The notes under the pieces were generated by a model, which worked only from the letters and a program-made list of their open reading frames with translations, was not told where the DNA came from and did not search any database. Positions 49,252 to 63,034 of a stretch of DNA of 64,000 bases are shown piece after piece (the stretch's first letter is position 1; every line of letters starts with the position of its first letter). Source of the stretch: Pipra filicauda (lineage: Eukaryota > Chordata > Aves > Passeriformes > Pipridae); the NCBI RefSeq assembly GCF_003945595.2, contig NW_024103452.1, positions 310,001-374,000 of the forward strand, written 5' to 3'. A program made the position numbers and the translations under genes.

Positions 49252-52200
49252 CTGCATGGGGAATAAATACAAGGCACCAAGTAATATCAGGCACTGCATC
49301 GCTAGTGTAAAGCAAAATGAAAGTAGATAGTTTTACAAATGATTTAAACTCAAGTAAGCTGTTGCAGTCCAGCAGTATTCCATATTAGTTTCACATATTA
49401 ATATTTAAGCCCCAAACATGTAAGAACTTGTAATTTACTCAAATGAACAGACCTGCAGGTGGAATATACATTTGTATGATAAAGAGGGGAAAAAAGCTTG
49501 CTTGAATTTAATGCATCTTTCTATTCCTCGGATCGGCATACAGTATTGAGGCATGCAGGGAAAGAGTTCCACAATATGCACAACCCTTTCACTTTAATTT
49601 AAAAGACAGACAGTATCGTCTCACAGACAAATTGACTACTTTGTGTTTCCAGGTGTATTGTAAGTACAGGAGTAAGTTTTTTTTCAAGTAATTTGAGACT
49701 GGATAGGTAATTGGAAGTTGTTTTATATGACTATTGCCTAATATGGCATAGTTACTAAGAATCAGCATAGTTTAACACTTAACTGTTCAGATGTACTAGC
49801 TCACATTATTAAGATAGCAGTGGCATGATTCAAATTACCACAGTAAAACAAACTGGAAACCTGTCCATGCTTCATAAAAATATTTGAAGTACTATCACCT
49901 AGTCCTACAGTTTGAGATCTTGTTGTTCACAAGAGTTCTCAAGTTAAGAGCACAGTTACCTGCTTATTTCAACCCAGATCTAAATAGCTGCAAAATTAGT
50001 CAGGAAGAAGTTTCCAACTATCACACACAATCATTGCAACAACACCTTGCCACAGGAATTGGCTAATATACATGCAGAACTTCAAGCCTACCTTTAATCA
50101 GAGGGCTGGCTCAGATAAAGTCATCTACAGTTACAGATCCAAACTCTACCTTTAAAATAAGTTCAGGTCAGCAGCATCCTCAAAGCTTCACTAAAAAGTC
50201 TGTAATTCCTTCAGTCTTTCAAGCCAGCTGCAGAAGATCTATTCCCATCCTGTATCACCTGTACTACTATTCCTTGATTAGCAATTCTATCTCTCCTTAT
50301 GGCTTTGTAATCAAGTTAGTTTATCAGTTTAGATAATTATCATTAACAATCCTCACATTAACCTACTACAACTGAATTACAAATGGGGTAGTCCTCAAAA
50401 CAGCCTACAAAACCTACATCAAGAACAAAATGTGATCTTCACATTAACTACCCTATTTTATCTCACCAGTACTGAAACCAATCAGTGCGGGATTAACCTC
50501 ACTTCATTTTCAGTTAGCCAAGCTTAACTTAAGTCTTGACAATGCCTGCAGTCAATTAAAAAGGGCACATCTGTAGAGGACAGTTTTAACAGAAAATCGC
50601 TACCCACACATGCCTAATATTTTTCCACATTTAGATTTCTAAAGCTACCCAAGGTTAATCCTCTCCTCAAAAGCTAAACAGATGGCATATTCCTTATGCT
50701 TTGTTCTATAAATTCTAGATTTTATGGATGCTGCAGGTTCATTCCAAATTTGGTCTTGGGCACAGGACAGCTAGAAACAAATCTGTTTCAACAAACTTTA
50801 GATCCCAGTGAGAACTATACATATTCAGTCAGCTGTACGAGTGAAAAGCTGCTGTTTAAAACCAAGCCTCATGTTAAATTTGACCTTGTGACACACCAGC
50901 CTTTCGATTCTCTAACATTTGCTACTTTTCCTAGCTGTTCTCTCACACAGCCCAACACTTGACTTAGAAGATTTAAATGTGTAGCAGGAAAAAGAAAATA
51001 AGGAAATATACTGGAAAATGAACCAATGGAAATATACCAAGGAAGAATTCAAGGAGTTGCAGGAAGGAATTCTAAACTAATGGCACATAGCATTAAAGCT
51101 CTATTAACAGGAAGTTAAGAGCACAGTAACTGTGGCAACAACCAAAAAGCAGGGATCTTGCAGCTGCTCCTAAACCCAAGTAGCTGCTCTTCCTATAGAA
51201 CTTACCTGCCTACAAGTGGGGCACTACACATGTATTTCCACAACACATTCTGCAATTTTGAACTGTTATGAACCTCAATTCAGGCAGTATGAGAAAATCT
51301 GCTTTTCTTGCTGCTGGCATGGAAATGTAAATACTATTCCTACAGCTGTATAGTCTGATAGAAATGCACAGAAAAATCAATTAAAATCAGCCACATTTTT
51401 TCTGATCTAGAAATATAAGAGTTATTTGAATTAGGTAAGTGGAAGAGAATAACCCTAATAAGTGAGAAAAAAATTGTCCAGAATTTTACAAACAAAAAGT
51501 GGAAGCTACTCAAATATAACACCGAGTATTTCACAAATTGCCTGAGTTTCTGCAAGTGCTGTATATTCAGGACCAAAATAAAAAGGCAGTACCATTTAAG
51601 GGAAGATGCTTTTGATCATCTGCAGTGCATTATAATTAATGGTAGTAGGAAGCTGATGCTTGATATGAAGCTGTAGAACCATTAACAAAGTAACACAGAG
51701 AATGAAAAGAACAATGTGTGTACTCTAAGGCCATCTAAAATTACTCAAAGTGAAGAAAAAGTATTAAAGTATAAGCAGACACTAAAATGCTGACACTTTA
51801 AGTTCCTTGAGATTACAATACCCTTTTTCAAAGTCTTTAATGGGTAAGCACTTGGTTATGAAAATGCTGAACGAAACTTTAGGTTTTGAAGCAGATACAG
51901 TATTTCCTCCGAATAATTTTACACTGAAAATTTTCAATCTTTACATTTCTCCAATGTAAATCAACGATGTCTGGAAAACTAGTCCTCTTTCATTCTGTTA
52001 GCATAGTGAAAAAACATCTGAAGGGCAAAACAGACAGCTACTCTAATAATAAAACCTCTTTTTGTACTCTAGGCACAACAAGCAAGATATTTTTACTTAT
52101 TTACATAATGTACTCTATCAGTGAAATATATTAAAAAGCACTTTGTGGCATGCTCTACTTTTTACTCAGAACATAACTCTTAGGTTAATTGTTTAGAGAT

Positions 52201-55200
52201 CACTTCCATGGCATTTTTTACAACATTTTGTTAGATGGGTATTTTCTGTTCTTCCTCATTAAATTAGACAATTCCCCCAAGTTAAGAAAGGCTGCTGTTC
52301 TGCTGTTATAATAATTATTTGCTATTAAAGCAATTATTTTAATAGCAAAGAAGCAGACACTCAATTTGACAGGCTTTTTTTTTTTCCATGACACAAAAAA
52401 AAGGAAAAAAGTCTTGTTCTTCCACCACAAAGCTCACAAAGGGGAACCAAGGTGGTCATCATATAATGCAACTCTAAGAATTGCTGCAAGGGCTATAAAT
52501 ACACAAGCTTTAATTATATTTGCTTTCCACAGCATTGGGGATGCAGGCATAAACTCTCATTCCCACACTCTACATGGCTACATCTGAAGCTCTTCAGTAT
52601 GAGGAAAGGCTAAGATACTATTACACTTTTTAACTTTAGCTTTTAAATACGGGAGAAAAAGAAAATCCCCAACAGATGGATGGTGTATTTCATGACATAC
52701 ACGTGCTTTCACGTTGTTTTGACTACTTTACTGCTGTTAAAGGAATAGGTTTAAAAGTAAATCTTTCCTTTAAGTTAAAACTGGGGGTTTTTTTGTAATT
52801 CAGTTGAAGAACCATTTTTAGCATCATTCTTTAGAAGGAAAGCCTCATCTCAGTACTAAAATAAGCAGCATATGAGTGAATATTAACAAAAATTCGTGGT
52901 AATCTCTTTATTACAGGAAATATTCATTATGGAAAAACCCCTACAAAATAAACTACTATTGCAGTCTCATTATAGTTCACTATTAGTAGTTGTGACTCAA
53001 GGAGAACAGCTTAGTTTGTTTTTGTACTCGACTGTTTTTGATTTGACCCCAAAATTTTGACTGAGGCTTCTTCTTCCATCTGCACACATAAATTTCACCC
53101 ATAAGTTATTTTCCTGACCTTATTAAAGAAATTTTGAAGTCAGATATATAGATTTGAGACCACTTCTTTGGTTCTGACAACTTTTTGAAGTATAAAAGCA
53201 GATCAATCTTCATATTGATTATTTCTCTTAAAATAGAACTGGACTTCTGCTGTTCAAAAATACTTAAGAATAAAGACACTGGGAAATTTTTTTTTTATAA
53301 TTTTAAATTAAAAAACAGATATGAAAACAAGTTTATTATCATAGGGGGAATTTAATGTTTACTGATTGCCCGAGCTATCCTCAAGCAATGCTTCCAAATT
53401 CATGTTTTCTCTGCAATCTGTGCTTTAACCTAGTGGAACTTCATTGTTCGTCATATTTATCCACATATATATTTAAGCAATTGAAGTCTCTTTAAGACAA
53501 CAATATTTATATTACATACATAGAGACATCAATTACATATGACAAAGTAGATCACATTGACTGAACAGGCAGTATCAAGCATTACATTTTTGGGGTGTTT
53601 GTGACCTATATTATGATGCAGAACAACAATGCATACAATTTAGTTCCTGCCTTATTATTATGAGTGTGTATTTCTAATTAATAGACTCAAAATAGATCCT
53701 GTCTGCAAAAATCCTGAAACACTACCTGTGAATCTCACTGATTAAAATACTAATTATTGTGCCACAACGTGGATTTTTAAACACATTGTACTATTGTACT
53801 TAATAATATTACTTATTAAGATAACTAGAATGGACAAGGAGAATGAAAGAAAAGCACCCAACTGCAGAATTAAAAGTTGCTGCTGGTCAGTAGACAAACT
53901 CAGCTAGTCAGCTCAAATGGACGAGCCTGGAGAGTAAAGAATCAGACTCCAGAACTCTCCCTGGATTATGGGAACGCAAAATGAAGATGGAAGGAGTGAA
54001 TGAATACAAAGACACATTATCTGTACTCAGGAACACTAAGAAAGGAAGATGATACCACAAGCGAAGAACTGAGCAAAAGGATTGGTTGGTCTTAAAACCT
54101 TTCCAATGAAACGTGCATCAGAAGGATTTTAAAGTTTTACTACTTGGCTTATTTAGGGTGATTATGATATGTCGGTAATATTTCCAGTATTCTATTGCTA
54201 ATGTCTGTGTTAGCATCACAGTTAGTTAATCAAAAGTGCAGACATTAGCCTTAAAGGTCATTATCAGCAACATTTTCAGATCAATTTTCTAGACAACTTG
54301 ATGGACAGCAAGATCTGTGGGTCTCCCCATGTGTCCCATTTTTACCTCCTTGCTTAAAGGATTACAGGAAACATTTATTGATATTTTGCGTAATTTGGCT
54401 GAAGCAGTGGTGGATATGATCAACTGCTGCCCTGGACCACATCACATGAAGAGATACAGCAACTCTTCCTGTCTCCCTCATAAAGCTTAGGGCAGAACAG
54501 CAGTCCTGGATGTACTCTCTTCTCATTACAGGGAAAATAAAAATAATTAAAAAAAATTAAAATCACAGGATTCTACAGTTCAAGATCTTACCTATATAGT
54601 TAAGTACTAATATGAATCAATTCTGAAAGCTTCAAAATATATGTAATTCCTAATTAGTAGCTTCTAGATTTTCATATTTATTTAGGATAGTAACCTCGTT
54701 ACTTGCCCTTTACACCAAATTATATTCTGCGAAATCAAACATTTCAGAAACAGATGCTATACTATAAACTTGTCCCAAGTAGTGTCTGGGTGGTTGCAGG
54801 CACCCAGGAGCACCAAGTCATTTGTTTTTACCATCTGTTCTATTTCCCAAAGCAATAACTTGTATCTTTTCTTCTTGATTAGGTAGTCTACTCTAGAGCA
54901 AACTCTAAATTTAAAAATGCTTGGATTTTCCCCTAAGTTTTTAAAAAAAATCTCATTTGAACTCCTACTCTCTTACAGCATATACAGTCATATTTTTAGA
55001 AGGTACTTAAGCATTTTTTCTACATCTGCATATCATATGTGAAAGGTAACCCATTCTGACACTTTAGTCAAAACATCTATCCTACTACTTAGGATATTTT
55101 AACAAGGCAAATATGAATTAACAGAATTAATTCTAAGTGACTTACTCTAGCATGTTTTCAAAAACCTTCTGAAATGAAGCTTCCCTTTCCTCTCCTCTGC

Positions 55201-58200
55201 TCAACCCTCTCTCATTTGAACTTTTACTCCCGGACAGTCAAGACACAGATACATAAATTCTCCTTCACTTCTGGTAGTATTTCACAACTTGATTCCTCCT
55301 CTCCTCTGCCTCCATTCTGAAATGTAGCATTCTTCCACTCTTCTCCAAGAGCTCTGCTTTTAATTGTATAAAAGTAACCATTCACCCAGTTGATTGAATT
55401 CACTGATTCTCAGACACATGCGCATCCGTCAGAGGCATCTTCTTCTAATTGTCCTCTCCCCCCTCACTCCCCCCCCAGCCCCATGATTTTCTAATGCAAA
55501 ACTGATGGATTTCATCTTCTCCCAAGAATTTAGTAGACCTTCTCCTGTAAGTCCTTTGGTTTCTTTAGTTGCACCCACTCCAGAGAATGACAATAGCTCA
55601 TTTACAAACACATTCCAGCACGAAATGCAAATAATTTCTGCTGCTCTATCTTTAATTTAACACTTGGGGTTCAGAACTGAAGGTGCAATGACTTTCGAGC
55701 ACTTCATGGTAACCTGAGCTGACTACAAGGAATCTCAACATCTTCCCCACTCAGGACAAACTTATTTTTGCGGGGAGGCAGGGGGTGTGTTATGTGGGTT
55801 TTTTTCTGCTCCTAAGCACTAGCTCCCCATGCTATTTGATATTATGTATCTTTCATCAAGTATTATCATTCAAGTCTTGAAACACAAATGACAATTTGTT
55901 ATGGCTCAAACTTTTTTATATGCATTCATCCTTCAGGAGCTTAATTTACATGCATCTGTACTCCTCTAATACTAAAAGGTTAGTGCTTTCAGTTCTGACA
56001 TATCCTTTCAGTTTCATTTATCTATTTCTTCATGTAATTCCGTAAGCAGTCATATTTCAGACTAGAAAAGGTAAGCATCAAACAATCAATCCTTGAAACA
56101 CAGGGACAGGTATCATCCTTGCTACATTATACAGAGGAAACTAAAGCATTCTGGACATTACAGGTAATACACTTCTTCTGACAGATCCATAGCTAAATAT
56201 TAAAGTATAAAACAAACAACTTAAAAATGAGTTTTATTTTTCTCTGTTCTGTTCCATAACTGCCATTGATCAATTCAGTAGGTCAACTTCTACAACAATA
56301 AAATGCCCTTTAGATAAATAACGATCATGGCAGTTGTACATATAAAAATAAGGCAAGTAATGCTTACCATGATATGATGCAATCCATAGTACATCAAAAT
56401 GTCTGCTAAGGTAAAAATGTTTCCTGCAAGGTAGACTTTATCTTCAAGGTGCATGTTAAGATCCTACAAAAGAAAAAGTCATTATACTGCTGTAGCATTG
56501 ACTTTGTGAAACAATACATTAAGGCAATTGTTAAAAATAATAGAAACTTCCTTTGGAGACCATGCATATAAAATAAACACCAGCTTTAAATTATCCCAAC
56601 TCAGCAAATGAGAACAACAATAAAAGAAGAAAAAAAATCTAAGAAGTGAATGACAAGATAAGAAACTAAAATATCACCGTTCTTTGACAGCGAGATTAGG
56701 TAAAATTTAAATGCTGGTGTCTAAAAAAAGTGCTTTACATCTAGTCAAATTTTTGTAAATACAGGTGTAATTTATTTTAATCTGACTCCAAAGAAATATT
56801 TCCTTCCTTTTCTCTACGTCTTACCTACTTCTCATCCAATTTATGCATCCTTCTGCCCTCTACTTCCCTCTAAAGAAAGAAACGTAACCACAAAGAAAAT
56901 TACCTACTTGACACTGATGCCAGCTTAAGCAAGCTTTAGTTTTAAAGTATTCTTTTCAGAAGTGTACAAAACCAAGTTTCCCAGCTTTTCCTTAGATTTG
57001 GAAACTCTCCTTGTTAGTTGTGTGCTCCTCTTCTCCCCCTCAGACATCTCCTTAAGCCAACACCCCCCCCAAAACAGTTAGTTATGCTTAAATGTAACTA
57101 ACATTTTAAAAAATTTAAATTTTTCAGTCTCAATTACAGCACGCTCCATTTTAAGACAACCTTTTATTAAAAGAAATAAAAAACGTCTAGGGCAAGGAGA
57201 AGGGGGTTAATAATTAGTGAACAATTAAAAAAATTATATTTAGCCTTAAGCATATTGCACTTTTTGTGGTTACATAATTTTACCAATATAGAGATAACCT
57301 ACAGGACACATACTGAAAAAAAAAAAAAGACTGAAACACAAAACTGAAATAATGAGACTTTGAAGACATCTGACCTTGCATTTGCATTTGACAAGTTTGA
57401 CTACATTATGCCATCTTACTGTTTCTTTGATAACCTCTTCATGACAGGACTCCTGTACTTCTGTAATATTTAAACATCCTCCTGTCTGCTTTGATTTCTT
57501 TTATTAGAACAAATCAGGGAAAAATACCTGATTAACCCCTGCATAGTTAAAATTCTGTAAGGTCAATTGCCCCTGGCTACCTAGCTTCTTTTCTTTAGAC
57601 TGGTTTACTCCTTTGTTCATGTTACTTAGCACTCAAATTACTTTAAACATGTAACTACAGTTCTGTGGAATTTCCTACACACAACGCAAAGGCAAATGCA
57701 ATGTTAAGAAGAAAAAACTTGTAGGAAGAAAAAAACCCAACAACCTAGAGATCTGTTTACTAGAAAAAAACCCCATAAACTTGTCTGTTCTGACAGAGAT
57801 CTTTGACCAGCATTTTTCATTTCAACTAACCAGAAATTCTGCATGCATTATAATGAAAAGTAACACCACTAGAACTATATGCCAACATCCCATCTCTGTT
57901 CTTCTTAGCCTAGGCTATGGAATTGGGATTTTGTAAAGTAAAAAGCTCATTATCTCCAAAGACACAATTACCACAGTTATTTTTATGCTCAAAATTTTGG
58001 ATTTCTGCATCAAAAAAATTACAGCATGTTAATTCTGAGTTTTATACTGTATGTGTACACTCAAAGCAGTCATCAATAAAAAAAAATCCTAAAACTTTAA
58101 AGGCAAAGTAAGCCATTACAGCGTGAACAATTATTTATTCTGGTTAATCAAATTTTATGAAGTCAGTTAACTGAGTAAATTAAATTTGACAAAAATGGTT

Positions 58201-61200
58201 TAGTCTTGTATAAATTAGCATCAGTTTACAATTTTGGTTTAGAACATGTACTTTCCTCCCATAAAATACAGACAGATATTCCTATTTCATTCTGCAAGTC
58301 AAGATAATGCAGAAGCACCACAGTAAGTTTTCTTCCATGTGCATTAGGCACATTTAGTTAATCTTGCCTCATGGGTTATCCTTCTCGTGGATGATTACAT
58401 TACTGGCTAATAGCCAACTGTGCTAAAACTCCTGAAAGTCAAGTTTTCTGAAGTGACCATGGTATTAAAGTGAAACAGCGTTTCTGTCCTGGAGACATTA
58501 ATGAAAACACGAATATGAAACTGTATTGAATTTCTATTACATGCAGGAAATTCAGGTCTGTTAGCTGTCTTCTGTATCACCGTCTTTCATGTACTGAATA
58601 CATGAAAGATGGAAGTTGCTTGTAACTATATAAACTTACTGTTGCAATCCCTCAGAAAATTCTTTCTCAAATTTCAAACAGGTATGTATGGCATAGCTGC
58701 AGTATGATGCACTAATATACATTGAACAACTGCAGCAATTCAAATTCCATTTTTAGGTATGAGGGCGAAAAAGCGACGTAAGAACAAACGCTGCATTATT
58801 TATAGACTAACTGATGGATTTTCATTTGCTTGTTCTATGGAAAAAAAAAATCCGTTTACAGTCCATATCTAGCAACAGCTCAACACATCCCATCCACGGC
58901 ACACTTCTGACGACCCCACATTATTCCTCACTATCTTCTAAGTATGCAATATAATTGCCTGTAATCCATTTAATCCACTAAGGCAACTCAATCGCTTCCA
59001 GTCACCGCAAGCTGGAACAGCAATCCGGATAAGCAACAGTTGCTTCTTGTGACGACTCAGTAGCTTACAATGGACCTACTCATACTCCGATTTTATTTTG
59101 GATATTTTGTCCACAACATCCTGCTGGTGTATGTATTTCCCTTACACACAGAAGCACATCCTTTCAGTCAGCAAGATTGTCAAGGTCATTTATGCCCTAA
59201 GTGCCTTTTTATCTATCACACCATGCAAAGACAAAAAGCTGAGCACTCTCAAATGCCCCAGGAAAGCCCCTGACAATGCAGAACCCAAGAAAGGGTTTCT
59301 GCAGCCACATCCAAGAAAAACAGAACTGCACTGTTGGTGCATAGCTGTATTTTTAACTCTCATGCAAGAATCTTCTGTTGAACTGGCAAACTGTGAGTTA
59401 CACTTGGTCTGGAAGACTATTATATTCAACATACCAAGTTTCTTGTAAAAAAGAGAAGAAAAATAATCAAGAAATATTGCTCCAATAATTGAAATTCAAT
59501 CCTTTAACCTGTAAGCACAAAAACATATCCTGGTGCTAAAAGAAGAGGGAGAGAAGTGAACACAGAAGGCTGAAGTTTAAAAGATACTTGCTGGATAAGC
59601 TTGCTAAAGCAGGTGGGCATCCCATTTAGAACTCTACCAAAAAAGAGTGTACAAGAACTGTGGATTAATGGCATGGGCAGAGCATGGATTAACCTGCTTT
59701 TTTATCTGTGGAAAGAGTAATTTTTTCAAGCAAGCACATTAGATAGGAACTGAAGCTTTCTTATTCAGATTTCTAACTGAACTTCATGCTTACAGCTGGA
59801 CAGCACAGGAGATTGGGATAAAGCTAGTTGAAGTCATGGAACACTGTTTTGCATAAGACACAAAGTAGTACACAAAAATTCTGGGTTATAATTATTATTC
59901 AGGGACCAGAGGTATCTACATTCTTGTGAATTCAAGTACAAGCTCCCAGTTATTTGGCAGATGCTGAATATGCCTGAAGACGGAGGGGGGGGTGGGAGGA
60001 ACATGCTCAAGTTTTACATACCTAAAATTGACAAAGCAGAGACATTAAAACCTTCCTAACATAATTCACTAACGTCTAAGTAGCCATTTGATAGCAGAAG
60101 TGTTTCACAAAGGTTCTCAATTCCTTCCCTGAGGAGTAGAAAAACTACTAGTTATCAAGCACGAAGGCTCAGTAATTTTCAGCTTTTTTTCCCCCCATAT
60201 GCAGCTTAATTTACCACTAACCAAACATCAAAGAAACAAAGAAAATACTCTCTTATCCTGTGTAAAGAAGTTAACATAATGCATTGGATATTGTGCTATC
60301 ACTGCTATTGACATTCATCGTTCCTACATATCTACTATAGAACAGTCCAGAAGTATTGCTCCCATTTATTCTGTCCAGTAGAGAAGCACAGATCAAAATT
60401 AGACAAAACTTCACAAGCCCATTTATTGGCCCGTTGTGAACAGTATGGCATTTGCTCTGAATAAATATAAAAAACCTGGCTGAGATGGTCTGTTTCACCA
60501 TTGTTTCATGCCAAGTAATAGCTTTAGGCAACACATCAGTAAGAACAATTTAAGAACCTATTTTCCTAGGGCAAACAGATCCTTCCTGTTCAAATTAACA
60601 GACATTAAACCAGTTATTTACTGACACTTTGTAGAATCACATCACCTCAGTTAAGGGTTAAATGGAGGCAGCCTAAAGTTTATAGCAGAAGTGACTGAGC
60701 TGTTTTTGGTGCAGCTTATTATAAATTGTGGCTCTAGGCTGCAACTGTCCCAAGACTGCCATTGTGTATTCCAGACACGTTGTAAAACTACAGCCTCAGA
60801 CTTCCCTCCCTATTTTAGTTTTTCTTTTTTTTTAAACCGTACTCCCTTTTGGCACAGTATACTTTAATGGTAGGCTGCCTCTTCTTCTGATTAATCCTAG
60901 TAGCAAGAGAACAAATTAAAAAAAATCCTTAATTGCTATACTATGAAATTATTAGTGCTGGAACAATTCCACAGCAGCCCTGTGTTAAAATAAATTCTGG
61001 TTATTCAACACTTGCTAAGAAAAAAAAAAAAACACAGGAAAACTTTAAAATGGTAATACCTATTAAACTATTTAAAGGCAGAGATTCTCCTTCAAGTGAC
61101 ACTGATTGTTTCTCAGTAAGAAAATTTTGCTTTGCTTGGAAACACTTGATTTATCCACATATTTGTATTTCAGTATATTTTCTTTTCTACATGGTCAGTG

Positions 61201-63034
61201 TTCCTAAGCCTAAAACTGAAGAGTGATACCAGATTCAGCATAAAACTGCCATATCTCTGCATCTGGTTTTCATACTCTAATGCAGTTCTGCAAATACTGA
61301 CATGTATGTGCTGACAATGCAGATATCATCACTGAAGCCATCAGAGCAGATGTACTTTTTTATAAGAAGACAGAAAACTTGCTTTTGGTTTTTATATGAT
61401 AGAAGGGCAAGAAAGGTGAATAAAAGTTATCTATTCTCATATGGTCTTCTCACAGTTCAGAAGAAGAAAAAGCATCACAAATTCGTTTAAAAAAATGACT
61501 GAAACTATATGACACTTGTCATAAAGCTAAAGTTAAAACCCAGGTTAGTCAATGTCTCCTTCAATCAAGTTCAGAAAATCCCAAAGGGTAGACAGTTTTC
61601 ACATGATATCTGTAGAGTAACCATGACTGTGAAGGTTTTGATAACATTTACACATAGAAAGTAAGTGCAGAGCTATTACAAAAAGAGAAGTAATGTAAAC
61701 AAACTCATAATTAACTAATGGAAAATATTTCCCAGATGCTATGAAATCAAGATAACTCATATTATTTGGGGTGCAAGTGAGAGAAATGGTTCTTGAGGAC
61801 TTTCATCAGGTTGGTAAAGCAGACATGATATTCCAAGTCCTCAAGAACAAGAGGGCTGTCAGCTTGAAGAAGACAACAAAGTTTTGCTTTGCATCATTTT
61901 AAGATGCAAACCAGAGTCAAAGTAAAGTCAACCAAAGCTATTTCTAAACCCATACTGACTAGTAGGACTGAGCAGTTCAACTTTCCATCTAAAACATACT
62001 TTCAAAGTTAGAAAAAATAACCACTTTAAAAACTGACTGAATTTCACTGCTGTTTTATACATGCATAGTAAACAGTGCCCTTAGAAGTTAACAGTGTAAA
62101 GCAAGTTTTCTCTTCAAGTTGTTCCCACAACACTGCAAAAACACTAATTACCAGTCACAAGGAGCAAGAAGATATATAGAGTAAGTTTTACTATCTACTC
62201 CTTGCCATCTAGCTGCTCAAATAACAGGGTGACCCTTGAGATTTTCTTTTCTGCTTCCATCTGTTTAACAGGAAGTAAGCGTCAGACCGCAGGAAAAGTT
62301 TAGTAACAGCAGACCAAGGTCCCCATACAAAGTACCTTGATGTAAAGGGCAGTTTTGTAGAGGCTCCTTTTCACACACAATTCTGTCCAATAACTCCTTT
62401 TGGCATCAATGCCAATTACCACAGCATCAAGTATCGCCTGTATTCCATAACTGCCAAGTCAATAAGAACAGCTCTTAAAACAATCAGAGAAGTGTTACCT
62501 TGAAATACAAGGCCAACTCGTTTATAACCAAGGGTTTATGAAGATAATAAGAAACTGGTGTCTTACACAGGCAGCTGAACAATCTCTAAACTACATTGAA
62601 CAGCCTGCTCTGCTTCATATGTTTTACAGTTTTAACTGTTTTCCCTTCTGTTTCAGCTTACTAAAAGTGAAAAGCAGCAAGCAGAATAAAAGCCAGTACT
62701 TAACAATACTGTCAAGCTTTTAGCATTTGCTTAGTTTTATTAACTGCACGTTCACACACACATTAGCACTGTAACCTTCTTCTAGGTCTAGTCACTCCAA
62801 AACTCAGTGGCAAGGTAATTAAGTATTCCTTACCTTCAGAGTTATTCTAGTATCTTCCTTACTTGAGCCTCCATTTACTCGAGTCACTCTGTATTCCAAC
62901 CACTGCTGAACAACAGCTTTCTCTTCTGCAGTGTTCCCGAGCAGTTGCTCTTTCTTAGCCTGCCTGACAAGGTGGGCAGCAATGGTCATCAACCCTGTCA
63001 GCCCGGGGCCATTGTTGGTTTGGAGAACAGGAAC
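49111..63034 (-). CDS. EEF1E1: EEF1E1 (AIMP3/p18), partial: coding exons 2-4; exon 1 lies outside the window
   Basis: Coding exons are 63034-62834, 56463-56368 and 49251-49111, all with GT/AG borders and phase 0 joins. They give 145 residues, which correspond one for one to residues 30-174 of the 174-residue human protein. Conserved runs include PVLQTNNGP, TIAAHLV, EEKA, QQWLEYRVT, LEDKVYL, FTLADIL and DLTVQEKEKYLNVSRWF. Family knowledge: EEF1E1 is a GST-like, non-enzymatic subunit of the multi-aminoacyl-tRNA synthetase complex that binds methionyl-tRNA synthetase. It can move to the nucleus after DNA damage and act through ATM/ATR and p53. The visible part contains the whole C-terminal GST-like helical domain, including its T-x-x-D capping box (TLAD). 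The first ~29 codons and the promoter must lie right of 64,000. No damage to the reading frame was seen. Confidence 0.97.
49252..56367 (-). other. EEF1E1 intron 3
   Basis: Intron of 7.1 kb. AT-rich with no recognised interspersed repeat or coding exon. A C-rich pyrimidine tract lies near 55,450-55,490. Confidence 0.7.
56368..56463 (-). CDS. EEF1E1: EEF1E1 coding exon 3
   Basis: The 96-nt exon encodes exactly 32 residues, DLNMHLEDKVYLAGNIFTLA followed by DILMYYGLHHIM. The acceptor is CTTTTGTAG and the donor is GTAAGC. TLAD is the helix-capping box typical of GST C-terminal domains. Both flanking introns are phase 0, so skipping this exon would keep the frame but delete that box. Confidence 0.97.
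58580..58612. repeat. Inverted repeat with 11-bp perfect stem
   Basis: TCTTTCATGTA (58583-58593) and TACATGAAAGA (58599-58609) are separated by CTGAA. A G-T wobble and two C-G pairs extend the stem to 14 positions on the plus strand. It lies in EEF1E1 intron 2. Confidence 0.9.
61789..61848. repeat. Inverted repeat, 14-bp perfect stem, 60 nt overall
   Basis: GTTCTTGAGGACTT at 61789-61802 is exactly complementary to AAGTCCTCAAGAAC at 61835-61848. The 32-nt interior can add a short TCAT/ATGA stem after a small internal loop. It lies in EEF1E1 intron 2. Confidence 0.9.
62834..63034 (-). CDS. EEF1E1: EEF1E1 coding exon 2
   Basis: The 201-nt exon encodes 67 residues, from VPVLQTNNGPGLTGLMTIAA through QQWLEYRVTRV to ITLK. 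The acceptor is TTTCCGCTTCCAG and the donor is GTAAGG. The end of the exon (NGGSSKEDTRITLK) is the most diverged segment against human. It corresponds to the linker between the N- and C-terminal halves of the GST-like fold. Confidence 0.97.

Larger units (their letters stand above)
56464..62833 (-). other. EEF1E1 intron 2
   Basis: Intron of 6.4 kb. Contains two inverted repeats, at 58580-58612 and 61789-61848, and a 9-nt C run near 57061. No exon or known repeat family was recognised. Confidence 0.7.
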
